Assembly: GCA_027924585.1 (NCBI GenBank)
Contig: BSBM01000001.1
Span: forward strand, 53,622,501 to 53,686,500
Reading direction: 5' to 3'
Length of the DNA: 64,000 nucleotides
From: Larix kaempferi
Lineage: Eukaryota > Streptophyta > Pinopsida > Pinales > Pinaceae
This document shows, piece after piece, positions 33,900-46,159 of this stretch. The stretch's first letter is position 1. Every line of letters begins with the position of its first letter. A model generated the notes under the pieces. That model did not search any database. It was not told the DNA's origin and saw only the letters and a list, made by a program, of their open reading frames with translations. The translations under genes and the position numbers were made by a program.

Positions 33900-35811
33900 G
33901 ATATCCATAATTGATTTTCGATATCAAATAGGCAGTGCAACCCGCAATGCACAATACAACCTTTGATCCAACTATAAAAGGAACCTAAATATCTCAAGCT
34001 TGATTTGTTTTGAATTTTAGAAACATGGATTGATTATAAGTCAAAAGAAGAATATTAGTTATATAATCACTAGATATGGTGTAGATTACAAAGACAAAAT
34101 ACAGAGGCAAATTACAATTACAATTACAAACACATTTCTCTTTGATATGGGTAAAGTTTAGTATTTTTAGATTTGAATAACTTCCTATTAATCCACCATC
34201 TTCTCATCAACTTTTAACAATCATTATATCCACTGAATAAGCCTCCAAACTACCATGCCAGAAGGATACAATGCAACTACATCTCCATTGATTATTATTC
34301 TATTCTTTAATTTTCCATGGTTTATGATCCACAACCCATATTTTCACAAGGTAGAATGGCAAGCCTAGTTGTTACATTGTGGCAATCCTAGTAGATAGGC
34401 ATCTTGGGTTATTTAGGTTAAATTTCCATGGATGTGCCTTTTGGCATGGGCTTCTTCTTTTAAGGATTTTTTTCTCTTAGATTCATTTTTCTCTTAGAGG
34501 CCATGTAGATTGTTCTTCTTATCATCCATATCAACAACAAAGCACATTAGCTAGGTTAGAAACAAAATTCAAATACTTTAAAGTGGAAAATTCAATCAAA
34601 ATCACTACGATTGTAATTACCTAATTAAAGGATTTCACATTTTGAACTTGTATGGATATGCTTAAGTTGATGATGGAAGGATTTAACCATTTGCATGGCA
34701 TCGTACCCAAAGTTTAGCCTCACTTATATTCAAAGGGTCAACAAAATAAAAGCTTAAACATGTTTCAAATTACATAGGTCATTCAAATTGATAAACGAAT
34801 TGGATAATCTTGCAATGATCATGGGCTTGGGAAAGCTAATTTACTTTTGCAAGGAAGGGAGATACAAAATTATCTTTGGAGGTTTGAATGTGAAGGACAT
34901 GGGAAATTCATTCAAAAGATAATCCTTTTATGGGTAGAGGGGAATTCTAGAACCCTATAAATTATCGAACTATTGGTAACAATTAGGAAAATTGGAAGGA
35001 TATGCCCAAAATAATATTAATATTAGAGGCAAAGAATGTTAACATTCAAGTGGGAACTTGCTTTGTTCTTACTCTACCCATCTTCCACTACCAAAATAAA
35101 ATTCCAAATTGAAAGATACATTTGAAATAAAATGAATATAAAAATGCATTTGAGTCTATGAAGGGATTTGCAAACCTAATTGGCATGTGTCAGTGAACGT
35201 TCTAGTGGTTTGAGGAGACAGTGTTGATCGGAGACTTGAACCTCAAAAACCTCTGAAGCATAATTCATTGGGATTGGAATTGGGTGACTTGGGACGATGC
35301 AACTAAGGGAATAATTAGAAAGAGGGTTTTAACTAAGAAGAGGGATCTTGTCAATATTGCATTTCATTAAAAAAACTTAGTATTCATTTCTTTGCATATA
35401 TGCTTCCATTCTTTGCATTTTTAGCCTATTTATATTTGGAACATAGCAGAATCAAACAAAGTCTTTATCTTTCTGACTATCTAGAAAAAAAACCACAAAT
35501 TTGTCCATTATTAATTATAATATCCCAAATATACATAGCATCCTTCTTGACACCATGCCTCAGATTAGTTTCCGCAAAACTAAAAAGGAAAACAAAAACT
35601 TAAAAAAAAAGAACAAAAACACTTGAACATGGCCATTGTTACAAAATAAGGAAAGCTTGAGAAGGTGAGATGCCATATACCAACATATATTAGCATCAAG
35701 CAGATTCAATCCCTAGACTGGTGAGTTGCATATTATTGCTAAATAGTTCGTTAAATTCATTGAAGCTAAATAGAACACCCACAAGGCTATCCATGGAAAC
35801 TCTCAATAGTC
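33900..35811. other. Intergenic DNA, nothing recognised
   Basis: AT-rich, apparently single-copy within the window. No supported gene; the open frames are short. Confidence 0.45.
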
Positions 35812-36310
35812 CAAATAGGGTCATTGCAAACATGGCCGACACTTTGTCATAAAAAAACTACTAGGCCCTAATATGCCCAATGGTGCCATGTCGTTCGCCA
35901 AATTTTCACATTTAAAGACCAAATAAAACCAAATTACAAAGAAACAAATTACAAGCACAATGAAACAAATTGAACAGAGAAACAAGACCTGATAAAACTG
36001 AATTACAGGCACGACAAGGATCAGACAAGCCCAAATATGCCCAAATATGACTTCATTAGGGTCACTGCAAACATAGACGATACTCTGTCATAAAACACCA
36101 TGCCCTAATATTCCCAAATACGCCCAACGGTGCAATGTCGTGCGCCAAATTTGCACAATTAAAAACCTAATAAAACCAAATTACAGAGAAACAAATCACA
36201 AGCACAATGAAACAATTTGAATAGAGAAACAATTAAAGACCTTATAAACTTGAATTACAAGCATCACAAGGATCAAACAAAGCTCCAATATGCCCAAATA
36301 TGCCTTCATT
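35812..36310. repeat. Tandem duplication, period 241-253 bp
   Basis: GGGTCATTGCAAACATGGCC at 35818 recurs as GGGTCACTGCAAACATAGAC at 36059. The copies then stay alignable through CAAATTACA.AGAAACAAAT and CCAAATATGCCTTCATT, with about 10-15% divergence and a small length difference. Confidence 0.9.
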
Positions 36311-37920
36311 GTGCAAAAATCAAGTAATTCAACCATAATTAGGGTCATTAGGGTAAAATTCAAAACCAGAGTTAGGATCATTACTTACAAATTAGGGTCA
36401 AATTCTTTAAAAATTAAGTAGCATTACTTAAAAATTTTATAAATTTCCAACAAGAAATTATGTGTTGATAAACATAGAGACTCATCACCCAACAAAAATC
36501 ACATTCATGAAAAAATCACACAACTTCCCAACCAGGAGGTGACGTGTTGATAAAAATGGAGGCTGATCAACTGGTAGGATAGGAATCCTACCATGAAAAA
36601 GAAGCAAGCTCCATGCAGGAAGCTTCTCCTTTGAAAATGCAACTAGCTCCATGGCTGAGCTCCACCTGCAAGAACCAATCGAGCTCCACGATTGAGCTCC
36701 ACTTGCAAGAAAACACCCCACAATAAGAATACAAAACAAAAAAAAACTAAAATTAACCCACACCACTACCACGTTACTTGTTCCAAGGCTGCTCGAAGAC
36801 TAAGGGTGGCTCGAACAAGAACAATATCAGGAGAAGATGACTCAGCAGATCACGCAACCGACCACACCAACCACGACAAACTAAGCTTTGAACCTAGCTT
36901 GTAACACCCTGCATGAGGTAGCACCCTGCACCAAGCAATGGCGGACAAGGTTTCAACTCCATGCAAACGAGCAAAGGACCCTAGCCACACCACTTCCAAG
37001 AGAAGTAGATGACCACCCATCAAATCTAAAACAAAATGAACTAACCCTAAACACCCTCCAAAACCGCCACTTAGTGGGTTATAAGTCTCTTCTTTAAAAA
37101 TAAAAAACACCCAAAATAAGAGAGTATAAGTCTCTCTCATAAATCCTAATCCTATTTTACCTCTATTATTGCATTGTGGAATTAACCATGAGATAGTCCA
37201 TACCCATTTAATGATGTTGAACCTTTATATTGAATCAATGACATAGAAAAAACAATATAACTTCCAAAATCAACTATAAAAACACATAAAGTAAATCATA
37301 AATTCAAATAAAACGCATAAAAATTCTGTCATGAGTTTTTTGCAAAAATTTTAATAAGATAAATACTAAAATGTACACATGTTTAATAACTATCATATAC
37401 AAATTAGAATATTGATTACATATCAATTAACCCACTTAATGTCATTTATACATTTATTTTAAGTTAGTAATTTTGAAAGCCAAAAGTCTATAGAGAAGTA
37501 AATAACGTTGATGCCCAGAGTGACGTTCAATGAATCAATATAAAAATAAATGCATACACCAGAGAGGGGGACGCAATCTGGATTTTAGGAGGGAAGAGGC
37601 AGCTAAGAGGTCTCTATCATTCCTGTGATCATTTGTCTTCACTATTTTTCTTAATCTTTTGTAGCTACATTAGCTGCACATGATTGGCAGATTCAGGTAG
37701 CAAAGTAAAGGCGGATTTGTGGCCCATGAAGAGCGACGACATTCAAAGAATTCCCAGCTATATCATTACTGTGGTCAACTCTTCCCAGATTTGAAGAGCT
37801 CTGACACATCTGACCTCGTACAGGAGAATTGTAGCTCTCAGGGAAAGTACAAGTACAAAATCTCGTGATGGCTCCACATTCTCTTCATGGCTGGTGCTCT
37901 GGACATCGTTGTGGGCTTTC
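36311..37920. other. Downstream flank of the MYB gene
   Basis: 36590-36715 is a patch of GAGCTCCA-rich imperfect repeats. 36740-37030 is GC-richer but gives no convincing frame. 37740-37920, just past the MYB stop, is probably 3' UTR. No second gene is supported. Confidence 0.45.
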
Positions 37921-39099
37921 TCAGATATTATACTTGTTCTCATGAGACTGGGGGATGTTATAAGGAGTGGCCGCTGCATTACTCTGCCAGTGCCGGTTAA
38001 TCTTCTGGCTCTCCACTAGCTTCTTGGCCTCACTGTACAGAATTTTGCTGCCTTGAGCAGAAGGGCACATAGCTTGCTGCAGAAGGCTGAGATAAGTCGT
38101 CTTACTGGCTTGGTCCTCGCTCTGGCCATTCTCCACTGGCTTACAACCACTGAATGAACCTCCCAACGCAGACGAATTGCATTGCTCTGACTTATTATTA
38201 CCCAACCTCAAATCTTGGAACTTGTCCCATTTCTGTGTTATTTTCATACATTCAAAGCCGCCAGCAGAGTTCAACCCAGCAATCTTTGATTCCTCTTTAT
38301 CGGAATCGAACCCTTGACTGGCTCTCCGCAATATACTGAATATATCCGAGCTGACGTTCGCATTTCTCATGGAATCAGACCAGAGGCCCTGGGCTCTGAG
38401 CTTGGACTCGCGCACCAGCCTCGATTCGGCTTCCAGGCGTGCGCTCTCCCACTGCGCCATATGGCTCAGATTCGACGACCCAATGGACGACTGAGCGCCA
38501 ACTGCTATTATCGATTCGGACATGGGCTTGTGAGTCACGGGATCGATTCCCATCTGCGACAAGCGCTTCTTCAGATGGGTATTCCAGTAGTTCTTGATTT
38601 CGTTGTCGGTTCGCTTGGGAAGGTGAGTAGCGATGGTGGACCACCTGCAACAACATTAACACAATTCAATTCAATTCAATACAGAAAACCAAGAAGATTC
38701 ATAAACTAATAATTTATTTAAAGTCATTTCGTTCAGTCCGGCCACCAACCTGTTTCCCAGGAGGGCGTGAAGTTGAATAATGGTCTGTTCTTCCTGTACA
38801 CTAAACTTCCCCCTCTTGATATCGGGCCTCAGATAGTTAGCCCAACGCAATCTACAGCTCTTCCCGCATCTCAGCAACCCTGCAGCATAAAACTCACGCC
38901 ATAAGAACAAAAAAAAAACATACAAATCATTCCTTCCTGCAACTTAAAAGATAAAATCCTAATCACCAGCTTTCTGAGGCAGAGCCCTCCAGCTTCCATG
39001 GCCGTTTTCCTGTATGTAAGCGACAAGTTTCTTATCTTCCTCTGGCGTCCATGGACCCTTCTTGAGCCCAACTTTTTCACAGCAAGGAGCCCTAGCCAT
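37921..39099 (-). CDS. R2R3-MYB transcription factor, subgroup 9 (MIXTA/MYB16/MYB106-like)
   Basis: Three exons: 39099-38967 (133 bp), 38879-38750 (130 bp), 38644-37921 (724 bp); introns of 87 and 105 bp with GT/AG borders, at the canonical R2R3-MYB positions (after codon 44+1 base and inside Arg88). Protein 328 aa. R2 (about 13-63) has Trp17, Trp37 and Trp57; R3 (about 66-115) has Phe70 in place of the first Trp, then Trp89 and Trp108, with the T-D-N-E-I-K-N-Y-W recognition helix. After R3 come [10 protein letters not shown] (119-128) and [11 protein letters not shown] (151-161), the hallmark of subgroup 9. The R3 bHLH-interaction signature is absent, as in that subgroup. Family knowledge: nuclear DNA-binding factors controlling epidermal cell outgrowth and cuticle formation. 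No stop or frameshift is seen, so the gene looks functional. The start is the only upstream ATG in frame and gives the typical M-A/G-R-x-P-C-C N-terminus. It is the only intact gene in the window. Confidence 0.96.
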
Positions 39100-39335
39100 T
39101 ATTTCTCACCACTTTGGCCGTTTGGTGTACTGGGCTCCGTCGATAAATCTCTCTGTCCTGGAATTAAACACTGCAACTACCCTTCACGTCTCCAGTCTGG
39201 TTTGGTGTGAGGCTGATAAGCCTCTCTACCCTCCTCGGCTCCGCCCGATCTCTGCCTTTTATTTCTCATACGGAGATGAAGCCGAGAGAGCGAGTTGTGA
39301 ACGAACAAAAGATGAAATAACGTGTGGGGCTTCTC
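39100..39335 (-). other. Probable 5' UTR of the MYB gene
   Basis: GC-richer than the surrounding DNA, with pyrimidine-rich stretches, between the TATA-like box and the start codon. Confidence 0.4.
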
Positions 39336-39347
39336 TAAATAAATAGA
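39336..39347 (-). promoter_or_regulatory. TATA-like box of the MYB gene
   Basis: The minus strand reads CTATTTATTTAGAG about 240 bp upstream of the ATG, in otherwise plausible promoter DNA. An ACGT core (CCACACGTTATTTC) lies just downstream near 39318-39328. The transcription start is inferred, not seen. Confidence 0.45.
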
Positions 39348-39349
39348 TT

Positions 39350-40086
39350 TTTCAACGTTCTACTCTTTCTCCCATTTGTCACCTAAAACAAGGTTTTGGT
39401 GGAACTTTGACTTCCACCTTGCACTAACAAAGTGATGGAATTCGGAACCTTGATTGTCACATTACATTGCAATTGGAAAATCTGAAACCTAACCACATTC
39501 TCAAAGGATTGTAAATAGAGGAAAATCTGAAACCTAACCACATTCTCAAAGGATTGTAAATAGACATCTAGCTAACCTATCAAAATTAACTATTTCAAAG
39601 TTGTTGGGAGTTGGTTGTTTACCTTTAATTTTGTTGTTTTCATAGTTGTTAGGAGTTGAGCTTTCAATTCTAGTGGGTTTCATGATGGAGAAAATGAAAA
39701 CTTATATATATTTCAACATCTAAATGAGACTACACTTAGCCCCACTCAAATCATCTTAGGATTTGTGGAATCGCTTCAAACCATGTTTGTATTAATGGAA
39801 CCTTCTTCTACCGGTTATGGTTTTTAATTTAAATATTGCCTCCTTTTTAGGTAAGCTCTCATTGTCTTCCTCTTGCGTGGAAAATACTCAACTTTCTTAC
39901 AATGATGAACAATGAAGAATTAAGATGAATAAATATTAATTGATAATACATATATTCCAAAGCTTTTTAATATTGAATTTACATTACTTTATATATGAGA
40001 TTGAAATGTTGAGTTAGTAATGGAAATAGAGAATCGTTGGAATAGCATTTATTCTTTTTCGATGATTATTTCATAGAATAAGTAAA

Positions 40087-40128
<42 letters not shown>

Positions 40129-40365
40129 TTAAAAAAGAAAAAACTTAAAAAAAAAACATAAAGATTGTATTCTATTACATTATAGAAGATTTAAAAATTA
40201 TTAATATTAATAAAATAATTAAGTTTTAAAAAATATATATTATTAATTATATTAAAAAAAAATTATATATTGTTTATGAAAAATTTATAATAATTTTAAT
40301 TAAATACATAATAATGATATAATCTATTTCAAAATTTTAAATGTTTTAAAAATGATAAGAAATGT
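39350..40365. other. AT-rich DNA upstream of the MYB gene
   Basis: Holds a 51-bp tandem duplication (GAAAATCTGAAACCTAACCA) near 39475-39565 and an (AT)n microsatellite at 40092-40126. 40130-40360 is almost pure A/T. No gene. Confidence 0.6.
40092..40126. repeat. (AT)n microsatellite
   Basis: About 17 AT units bordered by TTAATTA-type sequence. Confidence 0.95.
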
Positions 40366-40373
40366 TAGTCAAA

Positions 40374-40512
40374 TCTCCCTAGCTCATTGGTTAAGATGTG
40401 GGTTGGCCCAAGTTCAATTTCCCTTAGGGGTGAGCTAATTAGAAGGATACACCCAAAATCCAACCCCCTGGATTTCTTAGACCAAAGGCCACTCACGCAA
40501 ATCAAAAAAATT
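40374..40512 (+). mobile_element. Possible tRNA-derived SINE (second family)
   Basis: TAGCTCATTGG at 40380-40390 resembles box A and AAGTTCAATTT at 40410-40420 resembles box B; the block is GC-richer than its almost pure A/T surroundings and ends in CAAATCAAAAAAA. The A-B spacing is shorter than in tRNAs and no clear TSD was found, so the call is tentative. It differs in sequence from the SINE at 8811. Confidence 0.45.
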
Positions 40513-40519
40513 CTAGCAA

Positions 40520-42691
40520 ACAAAGAAAATCCTAAACTAATTAAAAAATGATTCACTTTAATCATAATGTTATAAATTTTTATATAATTGTTGCAAAAGT
40601 TGTGGTTTTAAATTTATTGAAAAAAAAAATTAATTATTTATATTTATAAAATATTGTTTATATTTATTTTAAAATTAAAATTTTCAAATTTAAAAAAATA
40701 ATAATTCAATATTTACCAAATATTTATAAAATAAATTACAATTTAAACTTACGTGAATTAGATATCAATCACAAATAAAATATATCATTTTAATTGTATC
40801 ACACACTCTTATTAACTTTAGATATCTCCAATATTCATAACAAAAAAATAGATCTAATTGTATGAGAAAAAAAAACTCAACTCAATATGGTTGTTATTGC
40901 AAATGAATTATTAACAAATTGTGTTTTAGTATTTTGTATCATATAACATGATATCATAGCAATGATGTTTTGTTAGGGCCATGATTAAATTTCATGCTCC
41001 TTTGAAGTACTCTGTTCTATTGGTGTTATGATTGATCTATGTTGTTAAGGTCTTACAATTTTGGGGAAAAAAAAAACCTCGAATAGTTAGATGGCTAACT
41101 ATCATAGAGCAAGGCAGAGATAACTAACTAAATTTCCCTAAGATTGTTGAATTGGATTCATGAAATCGATCTAAGAAGTGAGAGAGAGAAGAAGGAAGCT
41201 GGATCTTATAGGTTGACCTTAAGCTTCCTTCCATGAACAAGCTCCAAAGTGCTCCAAATGATAGATCTTGAAACCTGGACACTAAAAAAGACAAATACTC
41301 TCCTCAAAATGACAATATGAGAACACAAATCAAATCATGAATCAACATTAACATTAACCAATCCTTCATAGTTCATCAAGAAAACTAAAGCTCCCACACC
41401 AATAAGAATCAACAATCTATAATGATAGAACATCAAATCAGGGTGGGGGGGTAGAAGATTATAGATCTATATTAATCAAATGAAAGAACAACAAGTATGT
41501 GTTTACCTAATCTTGTTGTCGAAACCTATGGAACCACTATCCGAGTCCCTTTGCACCCGAGCCACTGATGTCTTCCCTCCTCCAAATCTTTCAAACTCCC
41601 TCTTGGACAAAGTATGGAATCCAAACAAGTGAATGAACTTGAATAATCAAGGGGAAAAATATTTCTCAAAAAAAGGGTTTCTGAGGGGGATTGTGCATAA
41701 AAACTCGATTTAGGACCAAATATTCTAGCATAACCACATTATGGATTTTTCATGCTCCTATATCTTCCATAGATGTCTCATTTATACTTTTTGGACATGG
41801 TTGAGACAGTTGGGAAGGCGGTTTTGAGGAGTTACACCTGAAAAAACTACTTTTCCAACCCTTCAATTTTGCAATTTTCAAATTTTTTTTGAGCATTTTT
41901 CAAGGCACACGCTTCTTGCATGAATGAAAGGAGCATGCACATGAAACTTTCTTGAAGGAAGCATGTGTTTTCCCTCAAAACCATCACTTTTCAGTGGAAC
42001 ATGAGATGGAAGGAGCAGATAACCTATGCTGAGGTGGAATCAACACTTATGGATGGTTCTGAGTAATCATTAGGGACTCTTCAGATGACATTAGGGACAT
42101 TTGTATATACCAATTACATAAATTTAGATGCTATTTGAAAGGATTTGATGTCATTAGGGCCAGCTAAATGCCATTAGGGTCATTAGGGTTCCCTTAGGGT
42201 CAATGAAGTGACAATTTGTGCTAGAGCATATGCCCCTTATTGTGTTAGGTCAGAAGGGTAGTTGATGGATGAAATACATTATAATTATTGGAGAAATATG
42301 TTAAGTAGACTCAAGTGGAGGTTCTCGGACATGGGATCAAAAGGTAACTGTAGCATAGACTAAAGTATCAAACCAAAAATATTCCCTAAGGCAGGCATAC
42401 CCATGCTTAGTTGGAAATAAACATGGACACCAAATCAAGTACACTTTAGGTCCATCAAATATCTAAGATGTTGAATCATGGCCATGAAAATATATATAGT
42501 GGATCCATGTAAAAATAGACCATAGCCATGAGAAAATACAAAGTGGTTCTATGTGTCAATAATCATAAAGAGAACAACTAGAACTGAGATAAGAACAAAT
42601 TGGTTATCCATGAAGTACCAATGTCATAGAAAGCGTGGTATAGTCTTGCACAACTCATGAAATCATATAAAAGTGGTAATGCTACTACAAC
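40520..42691. other. Intergenic DNA, nothing firmly recognised
   Basis: 40520-40960 is very AT-rich. 41100-42250 is a more complex unique-looking region. 42065-42205 has six or seven scattered CATTAGGG motifs. No open frame with a recognisable domain. Confidence 0.4.
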
Positions 42692-42696
42692 CCAAG
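42692..42696. repeat. TSD of Copia-like solo LTR, left
   Basis: CCAAG, identical to 43291-43295. Confidence 0.8.
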
Positions 42697-43290
42697 TGAT
42701 AGTTTTTCATCATTTAATTCAATATGATCTAGGATCTTATCTGAGAGAACAACATGTACAACATATCAAACACAAGAGACAAGAGACACAAAGCATTTCA
42801 CCGGGGAAACCATAAAGGAGAAAACCCTCCAACTTCCTCAGAGATAGAATGAGCAATAATACAAAACCCCAAAACAAAGAGATGGTCTCCAACAACTTCC
42901 TCCTTCTCCACTTGTGCGAACTCCTCCTCCTCTCTCTCTCTCACTAATGTGAAGTGAGTGAGTGTGTGAATGATCAAATAGAGAGGAGCACCCTCTCTAT
43001 TTATACTTTACCTTTCACTTAGCCTTAACCCCAAACAGGTCGGCCCCTAAGTGTAACTAACTGGGCCGACTTCTCTAGGAGAGTCTAATAACCCATGAAA
43101 GACTCAACTCTGGGGTCAATGCCCCGTCATACAATGGAAGGTTAACCTCATTTACTTTACATGACCCAAATACAATAATCACTTCTCCGACTGGAGGAAT
43201 AAACATCTTTGTCGGAGGTACAATAATAAAATACAAATACAATATAAAATATACAAGTGAATACATTCCGAAGTTACAAATACATCAACA
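42697..43290 (-). mobile_element. Solo LTR (Copia-like), 594 bp
   Basis: On the minus strand it begins TGTTGATGTATTTG and ends AAAACTATCA; a perfect 5-bp duplication CCAAG flanks it. A strong TATA box (TATAAATAGAGAGGG, box at 42998-43005) is read on the minus strand. It shares its terminal TGATAGTTTT (plus strand) with the solo LTR at 16355. No internal domain is attached. Confidence 0.85.
42998..43005 (-). promoter_or_regulatory. TATA box of the Copia-like solo LTR
   Basis: TATAAATA followed by a GAGA-rich stretch, in the position expected for the U3/R boundary. Confidence 0.65.
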
Positions 43291-43295
43291 CCAAG
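43291..43295. repeat. TSD of Copia-like solo LTR, right
   Basis: CCAAG, identical to 42692-42696. Confidence 0.8.
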
Positions 43296-43299
43296 GTCT

Positions 43300-46015
43300 T
43301 CAATCCAAACTATCATCATGTGCATATCCCTACCATGTGAATAAATGATCTGAAGTCGAACATGGGGGATATTGTTTGATTATCAATCATTGATGTTTAC
43401 CATTAGAAAAAACGAGACAACTCACTGATGACGACAATGGGTGTCAATGTACTCAATATATTCTAGCAAGTGTGAATAAATGTGATGTCGCTAAACACTT
43501 GTTAAATATGCCAATCATGGGACATTGATGTATTCTTGTTTTTGGTAGTAAGGGAACCTACCATTGATGAATACAAGCCCCAAGGTATAGAAAAGGTCTC
43601 TAAATCACTCTCTCATAGGAAAATGAGATGACGTCAATAGGAAGAGATTTGTTGAAAATAATGCTTTCAGGCATCCCCCACCAACCAACATGAGAAGCGG
43701 ACATAAACATTTTTTTAAAGGTCTTGGACAAAAGTTTTGCATGAACACCACTTAGTACATCTCTCGCATCCACCAAATGAAAATAGTGCACGAGAAAGAC
43801 TCTTTGAGTAACAACCAGTAAGGAAATATATTGACAAAGGTGAAGAATTCCACCAATGATGAGAATGGAATCCAAGGTACGACACAAATCCCAAAAAGTG
43901 ATTAGAGGTCTTTCCATTGAACATATGGGAAACTGCTCAATCAGTGACCAATGATGAGATGTCAACTACCAAACACAAGGTAACCTACCAATGATAAAAG
44001 TAGGCCTAGGGTGCCAAAAAATCTAGGTCAATCTCTTAGATCAATGTATCGTAGTCGAAGAGAGATGACCCTCTAATGAGAAGTCAATGAGGACCTCCTA
44101 CATCAGCATGAGTCAAACATTGGATATGATGACGATACTAAGAACAACTTGATAATAGGGAAGGTCAACATGAATAATCAGGGAAACTAAGGAATGGCCG
44201 ACATAGGATAAAGAAAAACTTTGAATAGTAGCATGACACAATGATTGCTTGGGAATCATTTGACACAAAGGAATAATGATATAAAATTGCAATGCAAGAG
44301 GAATTAATAGATTATCCATAATGATAAGATGAGTAATCAATTGAAATAGTACAAACTCAAAGATAATGGTTTGGTTTCCTAAGGAAATACTAAGACCCAA
44401 CTTGTCAAGAATACTCAAAACTAGTGCTTTATTCAAAGGTGACACAACTGACTTGCTTCCATAATAACAATGGAGATCTAAAATATTCCCCCCTCTCTTA
44501 TTTTATAAATATTTGTTTTTTTTGTCTTTTTCATATTAATAGATATTGAAAAAGAATTAAAGAATGCCATAATACAACAAAGGAGACAAGCATCATGGCA
44601 TGCAACTACGTTCCAAGAACATCGAACATACCTATGCAAAAAATGTAAGTCCATGATGTGGAATCTCAATTAGAATGTCCCCTATGATGATAAGGATTTC
44701 AATATGAGGCTACAATAGGAGAAAAGGTAAGGGACATACGAGCATGCATAATTGGTAAGCAGGGAAAGGAAAACATCATTGAACATGAAACTCATTAGTG
44801 CAACAACGATATGCTATGCAACAACACAAATAAAAATAAAATTGCGGGAGTCCCTCATAAGGTGGCTAGAACGAGGCTGAGAGTAAATCTTATGGATTCA
44901 TCACAAAGTCATGGAGATACTACAAAGGGACTCTTGTGCCTACAACAAACTGTAGGATGGGCACCATTGAGGCATCAAAGGATCTAACAGGGAACCCATG
45001 TTCGGTATGCTCTAGCACTCAAGTTACGATGCTTTAATTAAAGATAGATAATGTCAGAACCTGGTGGGGTGGTTCCTAAGGCACGATGAGATGGAAATGA
45101 TAGTGCAAAGTTCAAGGTGGAAATGATCCTACCATATAAGCTAGTTTCGAGTCGTATACTTGTCAAAATGAACCCTTGTGGATCATTTAATGATGACAAA
45201 GTCATAAAAATTCCATTATCCCTATAAAAACGCATCAAAACATGCTAGAAAACTAGTATTAGTATCATCAATAATAATATACCATCATGAATTACTCAAG
45301 GAAAAACTAAAACTATAAAAAGTGGGTAGCAATTCAAACAAATAAAAGTGAAAATGGGAAATTATTGTTTCATTTGAGTTTCCTTCTACACACTCCTCTT
45401 TGAGAAAAAAATTCCCTCAACCTTCAAGTGGTGATTGCGAGGAAACTAGGTGACCATTTGAGCTTTGGTACTTCCTCTCATCCTCCTCTCCCTTTTCATT
45501 GGTTTTAAAGTCATAGTTTGGAAAATTTTGAGGGTTCTTGACCCTTAATTATCCTCCACATGGGCTCATGCTCGTTTACCAAGAGAGGCATATATGTGGA
45601 AATCCCTACATGTGCTTGAGCTAAGGTAAAACCATGCGTGCCTTAAATAAAAGGGGAACAATGAAGAGTCTTATTCCTAAAAAAGACATTTTTTTCAATT
45701 TTTTTCCCAATGACTTTCAATTTTTCTATTGTAGGGTCAAATTATTGTACAGACGTTGCCTAATTGAGTCAAATTAGTCCCTATTGATGTAAATTAGTAT
45801 CTAATTAGGTAGATTAGTTTGAAATTTGCCAAAATTGGTCTCAAATTTATGAACAATAATGCCCAAATTTGTATTTCTAATTGATGAAAAGTCAATCATT
45901 TGGAGAGAGAGAGAGAGAGATGGGTTATTGGGATACATTACACAATGCATTTATCATAGATGGGGGGGTTGGAACTCATGATTGATGACATTTAATTCAT
46001 CATAGGATTGTGTTG
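43300..46015. other. Intergenic DNA, no recognised gene
   Basis: Open minus-strand frames of 121 and 110 codons (43965-43600, 44445-44113) show no known motif; the region contains recurring CCAATGATGA/GAAAA-type phrases, suggesting a decayed repeat. (GA)n lies at 45904-45920. Confidence 0.4.
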
Positions 46016-46159
46016 ATGAGGGGTGCCAATCAATCTCAAAGGATGTGGTAGAGGTGGAGCAATGCTCACACTCCAAGAGTATGTAGACACATATTGCTCC
46101 CCAAGTAAAAAAATGATAGGCATCCAAATACAAATCATTAACATAGAGAATTTACCGTC

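Noticed and set aside
36899-36912. TGTAACACCCTGC as another LTR start
   Set aside because: No matching end with a 5-bp TSD was found; the only TAGCT preceded by CA lies inside the MYB coding exon, so this is chance.
38314-38709. 131-aa plus-strand frame opposite the MYB third exon
   Set aside because: It is the antisense shadow of a real, well-supported exon and has no domain of its own.
42065-42205. Cluster of CATTAGGG motifs as interstitial telomere repeat
   Set aside because: The motifs are dispersed with unrelated spacers, and the usual plant telomere unit is TTTAGGG in tandem; no tandem run exists.
43600-44445. Minus-strand frames of 110-121 codons as a membrane protein gene
   Set aside because: Hydrophobic composition follows from AT-rich repeat phrases; there are no motifs, splice pattern or promoter.
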